16,201 nucleotides of DNA from Conidiobolus incongruus B7586 (taxonomy: Eukaryota > Entomophthoromycota > Entomophthoromycetes > Entomophthorales > Conidiobolaceae): positions 1-16,201 of the forward strand of contig JNEM01014033.1 of assembly GCA_000697335.1 (NCBI GenBank), in the 5' to 3' direction. The notes below the pieces were generated by a model. That model did not search any database and was not told the origin of the DNA. It worked only from the letters and a program-made list of their open reading frames with translations. This document shows, piece by piece, positions 1 through 10,450 of this stretch. Each line of letters opens with the position of its first letter. Within the stretch, counting starts at the first letter, position 1. A program made the position numbers and the translations under genes.

Positions 1-183
1 ATATATATATATATATAAGTTGAAATTTAATTTATTTAATAAAAAGATTTAATAAATTATTATCATATATTTTTAAAAAAAATTAAAATAATACCAATAT
101 AAAATAATATAAGATAAGATAAAATATAATATGCATATAATTAGTTAATATATTATGAAATAAAATTTATAAAGCTTTGTGAA

Positions 184-200
184 ATATATATATATATATA
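184..200. repeat. AT dinucleotide microsatellite
   Basis: This is an uninterrupted alternation of A and T of about 17 bases. Similar tracts occur at 1-17, 4848-4861 and 11978-11994. They are simple sequence in an AT-rich spacer and no function is implied. Confidence 0.85.
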
Positions 201-236
201 TTTAATAATACTAGATTTTATAAAATAACAATAATT

Positions 237-254
237 ATAATAATAATAATAATA
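237..254. repeat. TAA/ATA trinucleotide microsatellite
   Basis: Six successive TAA-type units run without interruption in the left spacer. It is non-coding simple sequence. Confidence 0.8.
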
Positions 255-1985
255 AAAATATTGATAAATATAAGTTTAATATTAGGATTAATAATAAAAA
301 ATAAAAAAATTATAAGAATTAAAAGAAATAAAAATCATATTTATTAGTTATATAATATTATTTATATAATTAAGTAAACTCTAAAAATACAAATTATTCG
401 GTTGATATAAAGTTAAATTAATTATAAAAAATTATATATAAATATTCAAAATAATTAATTTTACCAATAATTTAGAAATATCAAAATATAAAATTATCTA
501 TAGCTAAATATAACTAATTAATATATAACTAAATATAAAAGATTTTATATTAAATTACTATAATTAATAAATTTTAGATTAATTTATAATATTTTTATTA
601 AAATTAAAAACCAAAATATTTAATTAAATTAAAAAAAAATTGTTTTATACTTTAATAAATATATGATTATTAGTAAATAGCTACTAATTATTGTTATCAA
701 TGATATTATTATATTTCTTTATTTAATTTTTAAATATAAACTAAATAATTTTTTAATTTTATTATAAGTTGACAATATTAAATATTTTTTATAATAACTT
801 TAAAATTTTCTCTATATATAAAACATTAAAAAACGAAATATTTTATCTAGTAAATTCACTAAACTATAACCTATATTATTGTAATTGCTTTATATAATTA
901 CAAAATATATCTTGAAAATATATTTAATTAGTTTATAAAATATTGAATTTTAGTTTTTAATCGAAACAGTGTTTTTTTAGGTGTTAGAAAATTATCAAAA
1001 ATATGGGAAAAAGATGTTAATAGTAAAAAAGAATATTAGGTCCATATTGCTTATTATTTTTTATAAATCATATATTTATAACTATATATAATTTGAACTT
1101 CATAGTAATGTCATTACTTATTTTCTGTAGTAATAATTAAAATAATATTTTTAACATGCAATATATATCAAACTTTATGAATATTTAGACAACAAATGAA
1201 TATGTAATTATTATATCTTAGATTTTATTATTTATTATAATCAAAAATATTAATTATAATATAACTATTAGTCTAAATTTGCAAAATTGATTTTAAAGCT
1301 AATAAATTGAAATATATATTGATATTAATTGGTTAAAATGTATAAAGAATTGAAATTAAAAAACCATTTATTATTTGAAAGTGGAGATTAATTAATAATA
1401 TTAAAATTTAACTATATATCTAACAGTGACTATTGTAATAATTACTAAAGCCAATATTTATTTTTAAATAAATATTTTTTTGAATTTTAATCTATTCAAA
1501 TTCAATATTGAAAAGGGAAAAATATTTAAATAATTGCATATTCAAAATTGTTGTTCATCAGTTTTGTTTTATAAGTGATCTAATAATTAAATCAGTATAA
1601 TAAAACAATTATAAATTATTGATGAAAATTTTTTCACTAATTGGATTTTGAAGTTGATATATTTAAAATATAATCCTTGGACTCTATTTATCAAAGAATA
1701 TATATAATTAGCTTTTCACTTTGTGAACTATATATTATATTAACACTAACTACTCGATGACACATTTTAATATCAATTTGAAACCTATATATTGCTAATT
1801 TATATCAATTATGATATTTTGCAATACTCACTGTAAACAGTGAACCAGATAAATACTTCAAGTCAAATACCACAGTACTATCTTTTAATTTCCGTGATTC
1901 AATTAGTTTGGAATAGCCCAATTCTCTTTATTAAAATTATCCTTTTCGCAAACTAATATCAACGATTTCACTCAGAGTCTCTTAC

Positions 1986-2005
1986 ATGATTGCTGAAGCA
2001 ATCAT
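1986..2005. repeat. perfect 9-bp inverted repeat, 2-nt spacer
   Basis: The left arm ATGATTGCT (1986-1994) and right arm AGCAATCAT (1997-2005) are exact reverse complements separated by GA. Three of the nine pairs contain G/C, unlike the trivial A/T-only palindromes common here. A dimeric protein-binding site or a small hairpin are both possible; nothing in the sequence decides between them. A second, smaller inverted repeat (6-bp arms, TAAA loop) lies at 1828-1843. Confidence 0.6.
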
Positions 2006-3617
2006 TCCATCCTATACATCAATATATAAATGATGATATATTTATATTAAATATATATGTTTTTAATTATGTAATCAGCAACATAAATATAGAGAAATAT
2101 AAAGTGAAAACTCTTCTTTTTTATTAATCATTTTTCCAAAAGCACTAGTAGAAGTCAAAATTAGCCAACATCGTAATAAAAAAGGGGTCAATATATCAAA
2201 TTTATCAAATGAGAGTTTACAGCAAACAGCAGCCAATTATCATTAGATTATTTGATTTTAAAATATAAATTCACTATTCAAATAGATATAATATAGGGCT
2301 AATTTTTATACTTTAAATATTATAAACATTCAAATGAGATAAATAATATTTTAAACATTGATCAGATAATTATTCCTATATTGTTAATATATAAATTATT
2401 GCAAAATATATTAATTAATTTAAATAATTAAATTAATTAAATTTTAGAATAAAAAAATAATAGAATTTAATTAAATTGGGAATAATTTTTCTAAAGTTTG
2501 ATAAATTTAATAGTAATTAACTTAAAATTATTAGAAAAAAATTAATTTATAATAAATTATATTATATAATTTTAATTAATTAATATAAAAATCAATAATA
2601 ACTATCTAAAAATTATATAATGAAATAAATAATAAATTTTCTTAATAATAATGATAATTTAAATTTAAAAATTATTTTTATTTTTAAAATTTTAATTTTA
2701 TTCATTTTAATTTTAAAAAATTTATTAAATGAGTCCCTTCATTTAAACTCCTTAACAAATAGCATTGTCTATCAAGTTTTATACCTCTAAAATTATAATT
2801 GATAGATTATTTTAAAAATCATAATTGAATATTAATTTGATTCATAGATACTTGTTTTAAATAGAATATTCTATTTGATAATAATAAGATTAACAATATT
2901 AATGTTATAATTGACAATCAATTTAATTGGTAAAAAAATTATACAAAATTTTTGACAAATAAAATTTTGAGGTAAAATAATAAATTATGAATATATTTTA
3001 TTATTTATTATTAAAATTATATATATGTATAAGTATATAATTTATTATTATTAACTTATACTTTCAAATTTAATTATAATTCAAATTATTAAATTATTTA
3101 AGATATAAATTAATCGCACTTACATAATTAGAAACTTTATACTGCGCCAAAATTCAAATTATTCTTTATAAGAATAATTTTATGTTAAAAAGCCCGAGTT
3201 TTTTAATATATTATAAAATATTGGAAAAAAAATTTTAAATTGAAATTTTGTAAATATCCATAACTAGAAATTTTTAATTGGTAATTTTTATTAAAGAATA
3301 ATTATTAATTTTTAGATAGGTATAGTAATTTAAAGTATATATACTAAAATATGTTATTATTGAATATGTTAAAATATTAAATTAACTTATTATTCAAACT
3401 TCAAAATGGTTAATATATATCTATTTAAGATATTAATCATGATTATTTTATAATATTAAGTTATTTTTCTCAATTCCCACAAGAATAAATATTATGCAAA
3501 ACATTCTATTGAAAGTTCTATTTCCCATAAATAACAAAAATACACCCTGATCACAATGTAACTAATTACAGTAATCGGACTTTTATTATGAAATCATTAG
3601 CAGACTTTATATTTGAG

Positions 3618-3625
3618 TATATAAA
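3618..3625 (+). promoter_or_regulatory. TATA-like box of the stomatin-like gene
   Basis: TATATAAA lies 59-66 nt upstream of the ATG at 3684, a distance that would give a short leader. In DNA this AT-rich, chance TATA-like strings are frequent, so position is the main support. If it works, transcription would start downstream of the ATG at 3628 and so exclude the small upstream frame there. Confidence 0.4.
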
Positions 3626-3683
3626 TAATGTTGCGATATCAAATTTATATTATTGTTATTAATAAATCTCATCAACTTTGAAA

Positions 3684-4631
3684 ATGAATATGCTTGAACC
3701 TAATACTTCAAACTTGGATGCTATTAAGCAAGAATCGTTGCACTCCAAAACTCCCCTCACTACTCCTCCTCCTCCTGTCATCCCTATGAACCAAAGTTTT
3801 GCTATGCAACGTGAACTAGACCCTAATACTACTACTTACGAAAAAGCAATGACTGTGTTAGGCGATTGTCTTGGGTTTTTTGGTCAATTCCCATTCTGTC
3901 CATGCTTCCCCAATCCTTTTAGATCTGTTGAACAAGGTTATGTTGGTATGATCAGTAGATTCGGTAGATTTTACAAGGCTGTTGACCCTGGTCTCAATGC
4001 TGTCAACCCAATTACTGAAGATATTAGATTCGTTAGAACAATGATGCAAGTTATTAATGTAAATGATATGAGAATTATGACTAAAGACAATGTTAATTTG
4101 ACAATTGATGCTGTCATTTACTGGCACATTGTTGACCCATTCCAAGCTACCTACTCTGTAGCCAATGTTGGAGCAGCTCTTATGGAAAGAGCTCAAACTA
4201 CTGTGAGAGCTGTATTAGGCCAGAAATCATTACAAGATTGTATCGAAAACAGAGATGAAATTGCAAGTGATATTGAAGAGATTATCAGTGGACCTGCTCG
4301 TAGCTGGGGTGTTAAGGTTGAATCTGTATTGATCAAGGATCTTCAATTCAGTCGTGAATTGCAAGAATCATTATCCAGTGCTGCTCAAGCTAAACGTCTT
4401 GGTGAATCTAAGATCATCAGTGCTCAAGCTGAAGTCGAGTCTGCTAAATTGATGAGAGAAGCTGCAGATATCTTGAACTCTCCAGCTGCTATTCAGATTC
4501 GATATTTGGAAACAATGCAACAGATGAGTAAGACATCTGGTTCAAAAGTTATTTTCATGCCTTTCGATACTAAGGGTCTAGTTGCTTCTGATATGGAGAA
4601 ATTAATGACTCCTCATCTTATTGGACAATGA
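3684..4631 (+). CDS. stomatin/slipin-like band-7 (SPFH/PHB) membrane protein
   Basis: This intronless gene codes for 315 residues. The start is the ATG at 3684: an in-frame TAA lies at 3663-3665 and no other ATG lies between, though a second ATG follows two codons later. Residues 1-60 are a Pro/Thr/Asn-rich tail. A short hydrophobic Cys/Phe segment (about 58-79, cysteines 62, 72, 74) precedes the PHB domain at about 81-265. Clear stomatin-type motifs include EQGYVGMISRFG, the IMTKDNVNLTIDAVIYW strand and ERAQTTVRAVLG, followed by an Ala/Glu-rich coiled stretch with AAQAKRLGESK and LMREAADIL. Family members oligomerise on the inner face of membranes and organise lipid and protein microdomains. 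The cysteine-rich anchor could be palmitoylated as in animal stomatin (inference). Stops TGA and TAA are in tandem. It converges on the Rho GEF gene. The family call is secure; the cellular membrane is not determined. Confidence 0.93.
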   Translation: MNMLEPNTSNLDAIKQESLHSKTPLTTPPPPVIPMNQSFAMQRELDPNTTTYEKAMTVLGDCLGFFGQFPFCPCFPNPFRSVEQGYVGMISRFGRFYKAVDPGLNAVNPITEDIRFVRTMMQVINVNDMRIMTKDNVNLTIDAVIYWHIVDPFQATYSVANVGAALMERAQTTVRAVLGQKSLQDCIENRDEIASDIEEIISGPARSWGVKVESVLIKDLQFSRELQESLSSAAQAKRLGESKIISAQAEVESAKLMREAADILNSPAAIQIRYLETMQQMSKTSGSKVIFMPFDTKGLVASDMEKLMTPHLIGQ

Positions 4632-6640
4632 TAACCTTATCATTAATCTGATTCAATTTGTTTGTTAATAATATAATATCTGTTTATTAGTCTTTTTGAT
4701 TATTAAAATCCTAACAATTCTATAGTTTTATTATTTTAAAAAGAAAAAATAGCAAATTTTTTAATTTTTCATTTTTCAAACATAATATTAGTTATAAAAA
4801 ATTAACTATACATAAAATATATAAAAGAATTAATATTTTCAAACTACATATATATATATATTCATTCATAATTATTTTTTAATTAAAATATTTTTATTAA
4901 AAAAAGGCTGAATTGAATATTATTTAAATTAGATTATAATTATCAAAAGTTTTGTTATTTTTATATTAATAAAACTTAAAAATAAACCTTTTAAAACTAT
5001 TTAAAATTTATAAGCATTTTATAAAAATAATATATAAAAATATTATATAATATTAAATTTGTTCCTTGAAAAGCTAAAAAAGATATTATTTAAAATTTAT
5101 TAAAATTTAAAACAAATTTCTGTTATTATTTTTTTAATTATTATTCAAACAAAAATTACATTAAAAATCCTTTTTTATTTAAATTAAAAAATTATCAAAG
5201 TATTTTAATATTAATTATATAAGTGTATTATATATATTAAAGCTTATATTTAGTTAATAGAAATATAAAATTAATACCTTATAATTTAAAAAAAATACTT
5301 AAAAAATAAAGTGATTATAATTAAATAAAGTTTATTAAAATATAACTAAAAACAAAGCTTTTTTATTTATATTTTTAAGAAAAATTAATTAATAATAAGT
5401 TTTAAATTAAAAAATATTTAATATTTTATATAATAGTTATAAAATATATAAAATCAAAGTTATATAATATTTTCTATATAAAAAAATAAAAAAAGCTATT
5501 ATATTTAATATATTTATTAGATTATAGCCTATATAATGATATTTGTTTTAAATAATTTAAAATTATACTTATAAGAAAAAAATTCCTATAAATATATTAA
5601 ATTAATTTATAAAATATTAAATTTCAGTATTTATAAAAAAAATCTATTCTTTATCTTTAAAACCATATTAAAAATATAACAAAAAATCATTAATAATAAA
5701 AAATATAATTAACTTTTATCATATCATATATTAATAATTTTATTTAATTTGGATTTTAAAATTTTAATATTATTAATTTTTGTACAAATATATAATAAAA
5801 AGAAAATTACAAATTTTTGATTATTTTTATTTATAAAAATATTTATAATTATATTTGGGTTTAATTAATAAATTTTATCATTATAAAAAGGATTTATTTA
5901 TCAAAATATTATATTAATTAATTAAATATATTTATATTTAAAATTTTGAATATTATATTATGTATCCTAAGTTAAAATTAATATATTATATTTTTTAAAA
6001 TACACTAACTTAATATTTTCTAATATATATCTAAAAAAAATATAATCAGTATATATTATCAAGCTAAAAAAAATCAACATATTATTAGTAAATTATTATT
6101 TACCATATTTTTGATTTTTTATTGTAACCACATAATATTTGAATATATTCTAGATTTCAATCTCACATTTGTAAAAGTCGTTGATTCTCAGTAATTATAT
6201 TAATAGCCGAAAACAGAGTTATACTATAAATCTCTTAATTAGTTAGTGTATTCAAATGAAATTAACTACTATATAATATATTTATACATATATCATTATA
6301 GGAAAATTGATATCATTCATTAGTATATTTTTAAAGCTCATTCAATATTTCAATTATTAATTAAAACGAGAAAGTCAGCAATTATTAAGTAAAATAGTTT
6401 ATAAAATATAACCAAAAATACAAATAGAAGCAATAGTTAATATTAACAATATAGTTTCGATAAAAAATTAATCATTATCAAATTTTATCAATACTAAAAA
6501 CACAACTCCATTCTTAGTGGAATAATTTTAGTAATTTAAATTGTATTAGATGTTGAGGTTTGAAAAATATAGTCTTGTCTAATATCCTTGTGTAAAACCA
6601 AATATAAAATATTTGAAACTCGTAAAGTCAATTATATTAA
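4632..6640. other. near-pure A/T spacer between convergent genes
   Basis: This is the 3' side of both the stomatin-like gene and the Rho GEF gene. Sampled lines hold only 3-4 G/C bases in 60. No coding frame, RNA gene or element was recognised. I saw no canonical AATAAA within 300 nt of the stomatin-like stop, so its 3' end cannot be placed. Confidence 0.75.
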
Positions 6641-6646
6641 TTTATT
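6641..6646 (-). terminator. candidate polyadenylation signal of the Rho GEF gene
   Basis: AATAAA on the minus strand lies about 37-42 nt beyond the GEF stop codon, a sensible position. The hexamer is cheap in AT-rich DNA, so this is only a positional call. Confidence 0.4.
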
Positions 6647-6682
6647 AGTATATGAATTAATTTTTATCGGATATTAATTGAA

Positions 6683-9600
6683 TTAAAAATGAGCTAAATC
6701 GGGTAAAGGATTAGACATCTTAATAGTCTGAACATTCCACATGTTTTGGTGAATACTTGGTTTGACAAGCATGGTAATATGTGTGCCAGTACCTGGATGA
6801 GTACATCTAATACCTGGTTCAAGAATCACCTGCACCAACTGGCCAGTTTGGAGATTACGGACTTCAAGGAAGTTAGGATCAACTGCCACTACATAATTTG
6901 AGACAAAACCTAGTAATAGTGTGATTAATAACGGATTTTAACTAAGAAATTAAATGGTACTTACAGAATTGGTAAGGTATTCCATCCCACTCAATAAATG
7001 GACTCTTAGGACGGCTACATTTACCTTCATTATTTACAAAAAGTCCAAATTCTAAAAAACCATTTAATAATTTGAATTCATTATTAAAGATAGTTTGTTT
7101 ACCTTTGTAGCACAGTAAGAACTCGTATGGGTTAATACGTTTAATAGCTAAAGGCGTAGCTTGTTCTAATCTGGCTGCAAAATGCGTATTAGTAACGAAG
7201 AAAGGATCCTGAGGATCTGGAATGCCATGATTCAGGAAGAGGGCATCAAGATCAACGATTTCGAAACCTGGACCACATGCAATAGCCATTTTGCTTTTTA
7301 GAAAGGTAATGGAGTGAGCTTGTGTACCTACGTAAAACTTTTTCGCCAATCTAAGACCAGTTAGGTGCTTACTTTGCCAAAGAACCTTGCCCTGAGAGAT
7401 ACCTTTGGAGAGTGATCCTGATTTGGATCCTGATACAAGTTCCATTGCCTTGAAGAAACTCTTGAGGTCATGGAATTTGGAGCTAACTACTAGATCCCTT
7501 GATCCGCATGTACCTACTTTGAAGAATGAAACATTTTCTCCTATCTTGGTTGCTTGGGTATCTTTTCTTCCTGAAACGCTGCATCGTAACAAATCGGTGG
7601 AGTAAGCATGTAGGTACTTATCGCCGGTTAGTACAAGTAATAAGTGATATTTTGGTACAACTTCAACTTGTTGGACTCTATGAGAAGTCCACAATGCTCT
7701 ACGACTGTTACCTTCACCATCAAAAAGATATAAGCCGTCATCTGAACCGGCCAACACCATGGATGCTCCAGTGGAAGGATCAGTATACATAGTTGTTGTG
7801 TGTAATGGCTTATTGGTTGGTCTAGATGATGGAGTTAAATCCAATGGTTGAATGATATCACAGCTAACAATTGGGGATTCAGAGATTGCCTTGTTAATTG
7901 ACTCAGCCCATTGTTGACGCATTCTTGGATTCATTGCAACCAGATGGTGACTACCATAGTATTTTCCATAGAAGAATAAGTTAAGTGCTTTTCCTTGCTC
8001 GGATGAAGCTGATGACGACTCAGCATGATGCTTGATCGTCTTGGTGCTGTAAGAGGATGAAACACGCAACGCAGTATCATCATCTAATCTCAGGAGATAT
8101 AATGGAATGGCAGGGCCAACACCACGATATTCAACAACAGTATTATTCTTCTCTTTCGCGACAACAAGTGCGTTATCAAAAAGGAATACAACCACACTAC
8201 TGGAACCCGATCCACCTTGATAACGGACCATCGGGCCCTGCTTGATTAACTTCCTATGCTCAGAATCCAGTTGAAGGTAAGGTGATTCGTCTTCCTTTTT
8301 AAAGTAGAGCCGACTTGTAATTGAGTCTAATTGAAGCTTCAGTTGGACTTCACCAGTGACCTTGTCCACTTGATCCATTTCTTTTTTAATTAATTCGACA
8401 ACTTGTGGTAACCATTGAGCATCCATATTATCTTCAGGAGTTCTTTTCAATATTTCTTTCAATAATAAAGAATATCTAGCCAATTTTCCTGTAGGACGCT
8501 CAATAAAATGTTTAATAGGAAGTTTTCTAGATTTTGGGTGTTCAGCAGCTTCAACCAAAAATTGGTTAAACTTGGGATTGAACTTGGCTTCATTGGTATA
8601 AAAATGGTGTGCATATAACATATTACTTGCATAAATTGAATAACATTTAAGATCTTTAGCCCATGGTAGCATCAAATCTCCAATAAATGGAACGATATAT
8701 GCATCCTGCTGTCTTAATAAAAATTTCTCCATCATTGACTCATTATGCTGTAAAATTTGTTTATAATTACTAAACAATGTTGCAATTACCGAGTCAATTC
8801 GGTTCTCATTAAAGATACCGGATCTTCTAAGGGGATTCACATAAATCTAAAATAGAAATATATCACTATTCAAATAATAATAATAATTATTTTTAAAATC
8901 ATACTTCATCAATCAACTTTAAGTCATTAATATATGCCATTTCGTTAATAATGGTTTCAAATATTGCTTCTTGTCTCTTTCTTTCTTGAGGCTCAACTGT
9001 GGTTAATATTTCAGGAGGCACAGTTTGGGACCAAAGGAGGGGTTGCTTTACAAGTATAATGAGTTTTGATTATTAAAAATTGTGATAACAGTCTTACTTC
9101 AGGATTATATTGAGCTGCGACAGCTCTGATATCATGCTGCGAAGGAGTCAAAGTCACATGTGAAGCCACAGAAGGAGACTGTGGATTAGTGTGACTTCTT
9201 GTACGTCTTTGAATATTAAAGGTATCATCAGTATCTGTCTGGATTGATAGAGACAATTTGCCTTGAGGATCAGGAACAATATTACCAATCTATTGTTAAT
9301 GTAAGTAGGGAAAATATTGAAAAAAAAATAGCAAATTACTTGAGTTGGACAGCTATTAGATCCGCATGGTTTGTCTGAGCAGCATGTAGGGAAATAACAA
9401 GGTGTTAAATAAGTTAAAACAGATTGTGGCCATTCGGAATTTGGAGGAGGTGGTTTCACTGAATACCACTCATCTTCACCATCAAAAACTGGGAAAGTTT
9501 CGTCACTAATATGTTTTATATAACCATAAGGTAAAATTGATTCGGAAACTGCGAGTGTAAGATCTCTCCTATGTTTAGGAATTCCACATATTGTTTCTAA

Positions 9601-10288
9601 GGAATTCTATCAAAAATTAGTTTACACAGAATTATTTTGTAATAATAATGCAAGTTACCAATATTTGAGTACCATTCATGATTTCTTGAGCAGTTTTAAA
9701 AAATTCAGTAAGGATAGTTGATAAGCTATATGTTAAGGTAGTGGTACGGTTTTGTATCTCAATCAAACTTTGTGTTTTACGACGAATTAATGGTCCTTGA
9801 TTGGATAAAGGATTTTCAAGTGGAGTGTGTATAGGTGAAACAGTAAGGGTGGATGGAAGGGTTGGAATTGGGAGTAAATTATGATTTGTTGCTGAAGTTG
9901 GTGAAAATGAATTTGGAACATTTGGAGTGGGCATTTGTTGAGGTCTGTTGAGCACTGGTGGGGGAGTGAAAGATGGCTTATTTTGTGTAGAATTTTTTAT
10001 ACGAGATTGGTAAGGATCATGAGGATAAGGTGGTAATGTGTAACCAGCTTCAATTAAACACCTATCTGGATCTGGAAATGCTAAAGGTTGTGAGGGTTGA
10101 GGCGGTAAAACGAATTTAGGAGAGTTTGGGCTTGAAATTTTGCGAGACACTTGAATACTCCATTTGGAAGACTGCTGAGGGTTATTAGGAAGTGGAGCAG
10201 CCCTAGTTGAAGGTGAACGTTGATGAGGAAAATTGCTATGGGAATGTATTGAAGAGGAAGAACTGTTCGTATAAGAGTGATGTGACAT
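6683..10288 (-). CDS. ROM2: Rho1 guanine nucleotide exchange factor, Rom2/Rgf family, seven exons
   Basis: The spliced gene encodes 1,095 residues. Exons on the minus strand: 10288-9659, 9606-9340, 9289-9098, 9045-8905, 8846-7103, 7051-6965, 6909-6683; all phases agree. The ATG follows directly after an in-frame TAA. Residues 1-185 are Ser/Pro/Asn-rich and include RRKTQSL (169-175), an AGC-kinase-like site. A divergent DEP-like region (about 185-260) and a Cys cluster (280, 285, 286, 291, 296; CYFPTC...CGSNSCP) match the segment I recall from Rom2-type proteins. DH spans about 388-577 with KLARYSLLLKEILK, PH about 606-732, CNH about 752-1065. Family members load GTP on Rho1 at the cell cortex, driving glucan synthesis, the cell-integrity pathway and actin polarity; CNH and DEP help localisation. 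The symbol is family-level: Rom1, Rom2 and Rgf orthologues cannot be separated here. Confidence 0.94.
6910..6964 (-). other. intron 6 of the Rho GEF gene (55 nt)
   Basis: Donor GTAAGT at 6964 and acceptor TACTAG ending at 6910. The split codon T|GT gives Cys1021 and joins ...DGIPYQF to FVSNYVVAVDPNFLEVRN, restoring the usual CNH C-terminus. Without removal the frame stops after six more codons, at 6942-6944. Confidence 0.93.
7052..7102 (-). other. intron 5 of the Rho GEF gene (51 nt, in frame, stop-free)
   Basis: Donor GTAAAC at 7102 and acceptor TTTTTTAG ending at 7052. Removal joins LLCYK to EFGLFVNNEG through a split G|AA codon, matching the CNH pattern LLCY.EF.FYVN. The 51 nt are 17 codons with no stop, so a gene finder would read through and insert 17 residues. 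The family match on both sides is why I call it an intron. Confidence 0.88.
8847..8904 (-). other. intron 4 of the Rho GEF gene (58 nt)
   Basis: Donor GTATGA at 8904 and acceptor TATTTTAG ending at 8847, phase 0. It joins INDLKLIDE to IYVNPLRRSG inside the DH domain, as expected for the family. A GTG codon at 8840 lies within the exon and is not a start. Confidence 0.93.
9046..9097 (-). other. intron 3 of the Rho GEF gene (52 nt)
   Basis: Donor GTAAGA at 9097 and acceptor TTGTAAAG ending at 9046, phase 0. It joins AAQYNPE to QPLLWSQTVPPEIL, the conserved segment just before the DH domain. The AAG acceptor is the least pyrimidine-rich of the six. Confidence 0.88.
9290..9339 (-). other. intron 2 of the Rho GEF gene (50 nt)
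   Basis: Donor GTAATT at 9339, a run of eight T inside, and acceptor AACAATAG ending at 9290, phase 0. It joins the Cys cluster (ending SCPTQ) to IGNIVPDPQGK. Confidence 0.88.
9607..9658 (-). other. intron 1 of the Rho GEF gene (52 nt)
   Basis: Donor GTAACT at 9658 and acceptor TTTGATAG ending at 9607, with CTAAT about 10 nt before the acceptor as a possible branch site. Phase 0. It joins MNGTQIL to NSLETICGIPK in the DEP-like region. Unspliced, the frame ends after eight codons. Confidence 0.88.
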
Positions 10289-10417
10289 TTACAAATAAAA
10301 GCTATACAAAATAACGAATAGTTAAATCGGAGCTCCTGTTGAAAATATGGTAAAGGGAAAGTTATGGATTTCAAGGTTTAGCCACCGATAGAAGAAGGGA
10401 TCACCTGAATTAGAATA

Positions 10418-10450
10418 CAATACCTAACTTGAATAGAAAAGAAGGTATTG
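10418..10450 (-). repeat. 8-bp inverted repeat in the presumed GEF leader
   Basis: CAATACCT (10418-10425) and AGGTATTG (10443-10450) are exact reverse complements with a 17-nt spacer. They lie 130-162 nt upstream of the GEF ATG. If transcribed, they could form a hairpin in the 5' leader; otherwise it may be a split binding site. The transcription start is not known. Confidence 0.5.

Larger units (their letters stand above)
1..3617. other. AT-rich intergenic spacer, no gene seen
   Basis: No open frame of useful length, tRNA-like or rRNA-like stretch is visible on either strand. The sequence is mostly A/T runs, AT dinucleotide tracts and TAA-type tracts. The patch around 1740-2260 is noticeably less AT-rich than the rest and holds two short inverted repeats (1828-1843 and 1986-2005), but I could not find coding or RNA-gene structure in it. 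The right-hand end, up to the TATA-like box at 3618, is the presumed promoter region of the stomatin-like gene. Confidence 0.75.

Noticed and set aside
3628-3681. 17-codon upstream frame ending two bases before the stomatin-like ATG
   Set aside because: The TATA-like box at 3618-3625 would place the transcription start downstream of its ATG. It would matter only if transcripts begin before 3628.
3678-3683. TTG at 3678 as the start of the stomatin-like protein
   Set aside because: The first ATG in frame is at 3684, two codons later; a non-ATG start has no support in a nuclear gene here.
3858-4196. Open frame of 112 codons antisense to the stomatin-like gene
   Set aside because: It lies wholly inside the PHB-domain coding region on the other strand, has no recognisable domain, and is explained by codon bias of the sense gene.
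7405-8245. Several plus-strand open frames of 60-90 codons
   Set aside because: All are antisense to the GEF PH/CNH exon and show no family features.
6942-8840. Reading the large GEF frame as a complete 632-residue gene starting at 8840
   Set aside because: Its first codon is GTG inside an exon, the DH domain begins further upstream, and its end runs through a clear GTAAGT donor into an intron. Splicing restores both ends of the family pattern.
10081-10374. 97-codon minus-strand frame overlapping the GEF first exon
   Set aside because: It is in a different frame from the Ser/Pro-rich exon, has no domain, and would replace an ATG that directly follows an in-frame stop.
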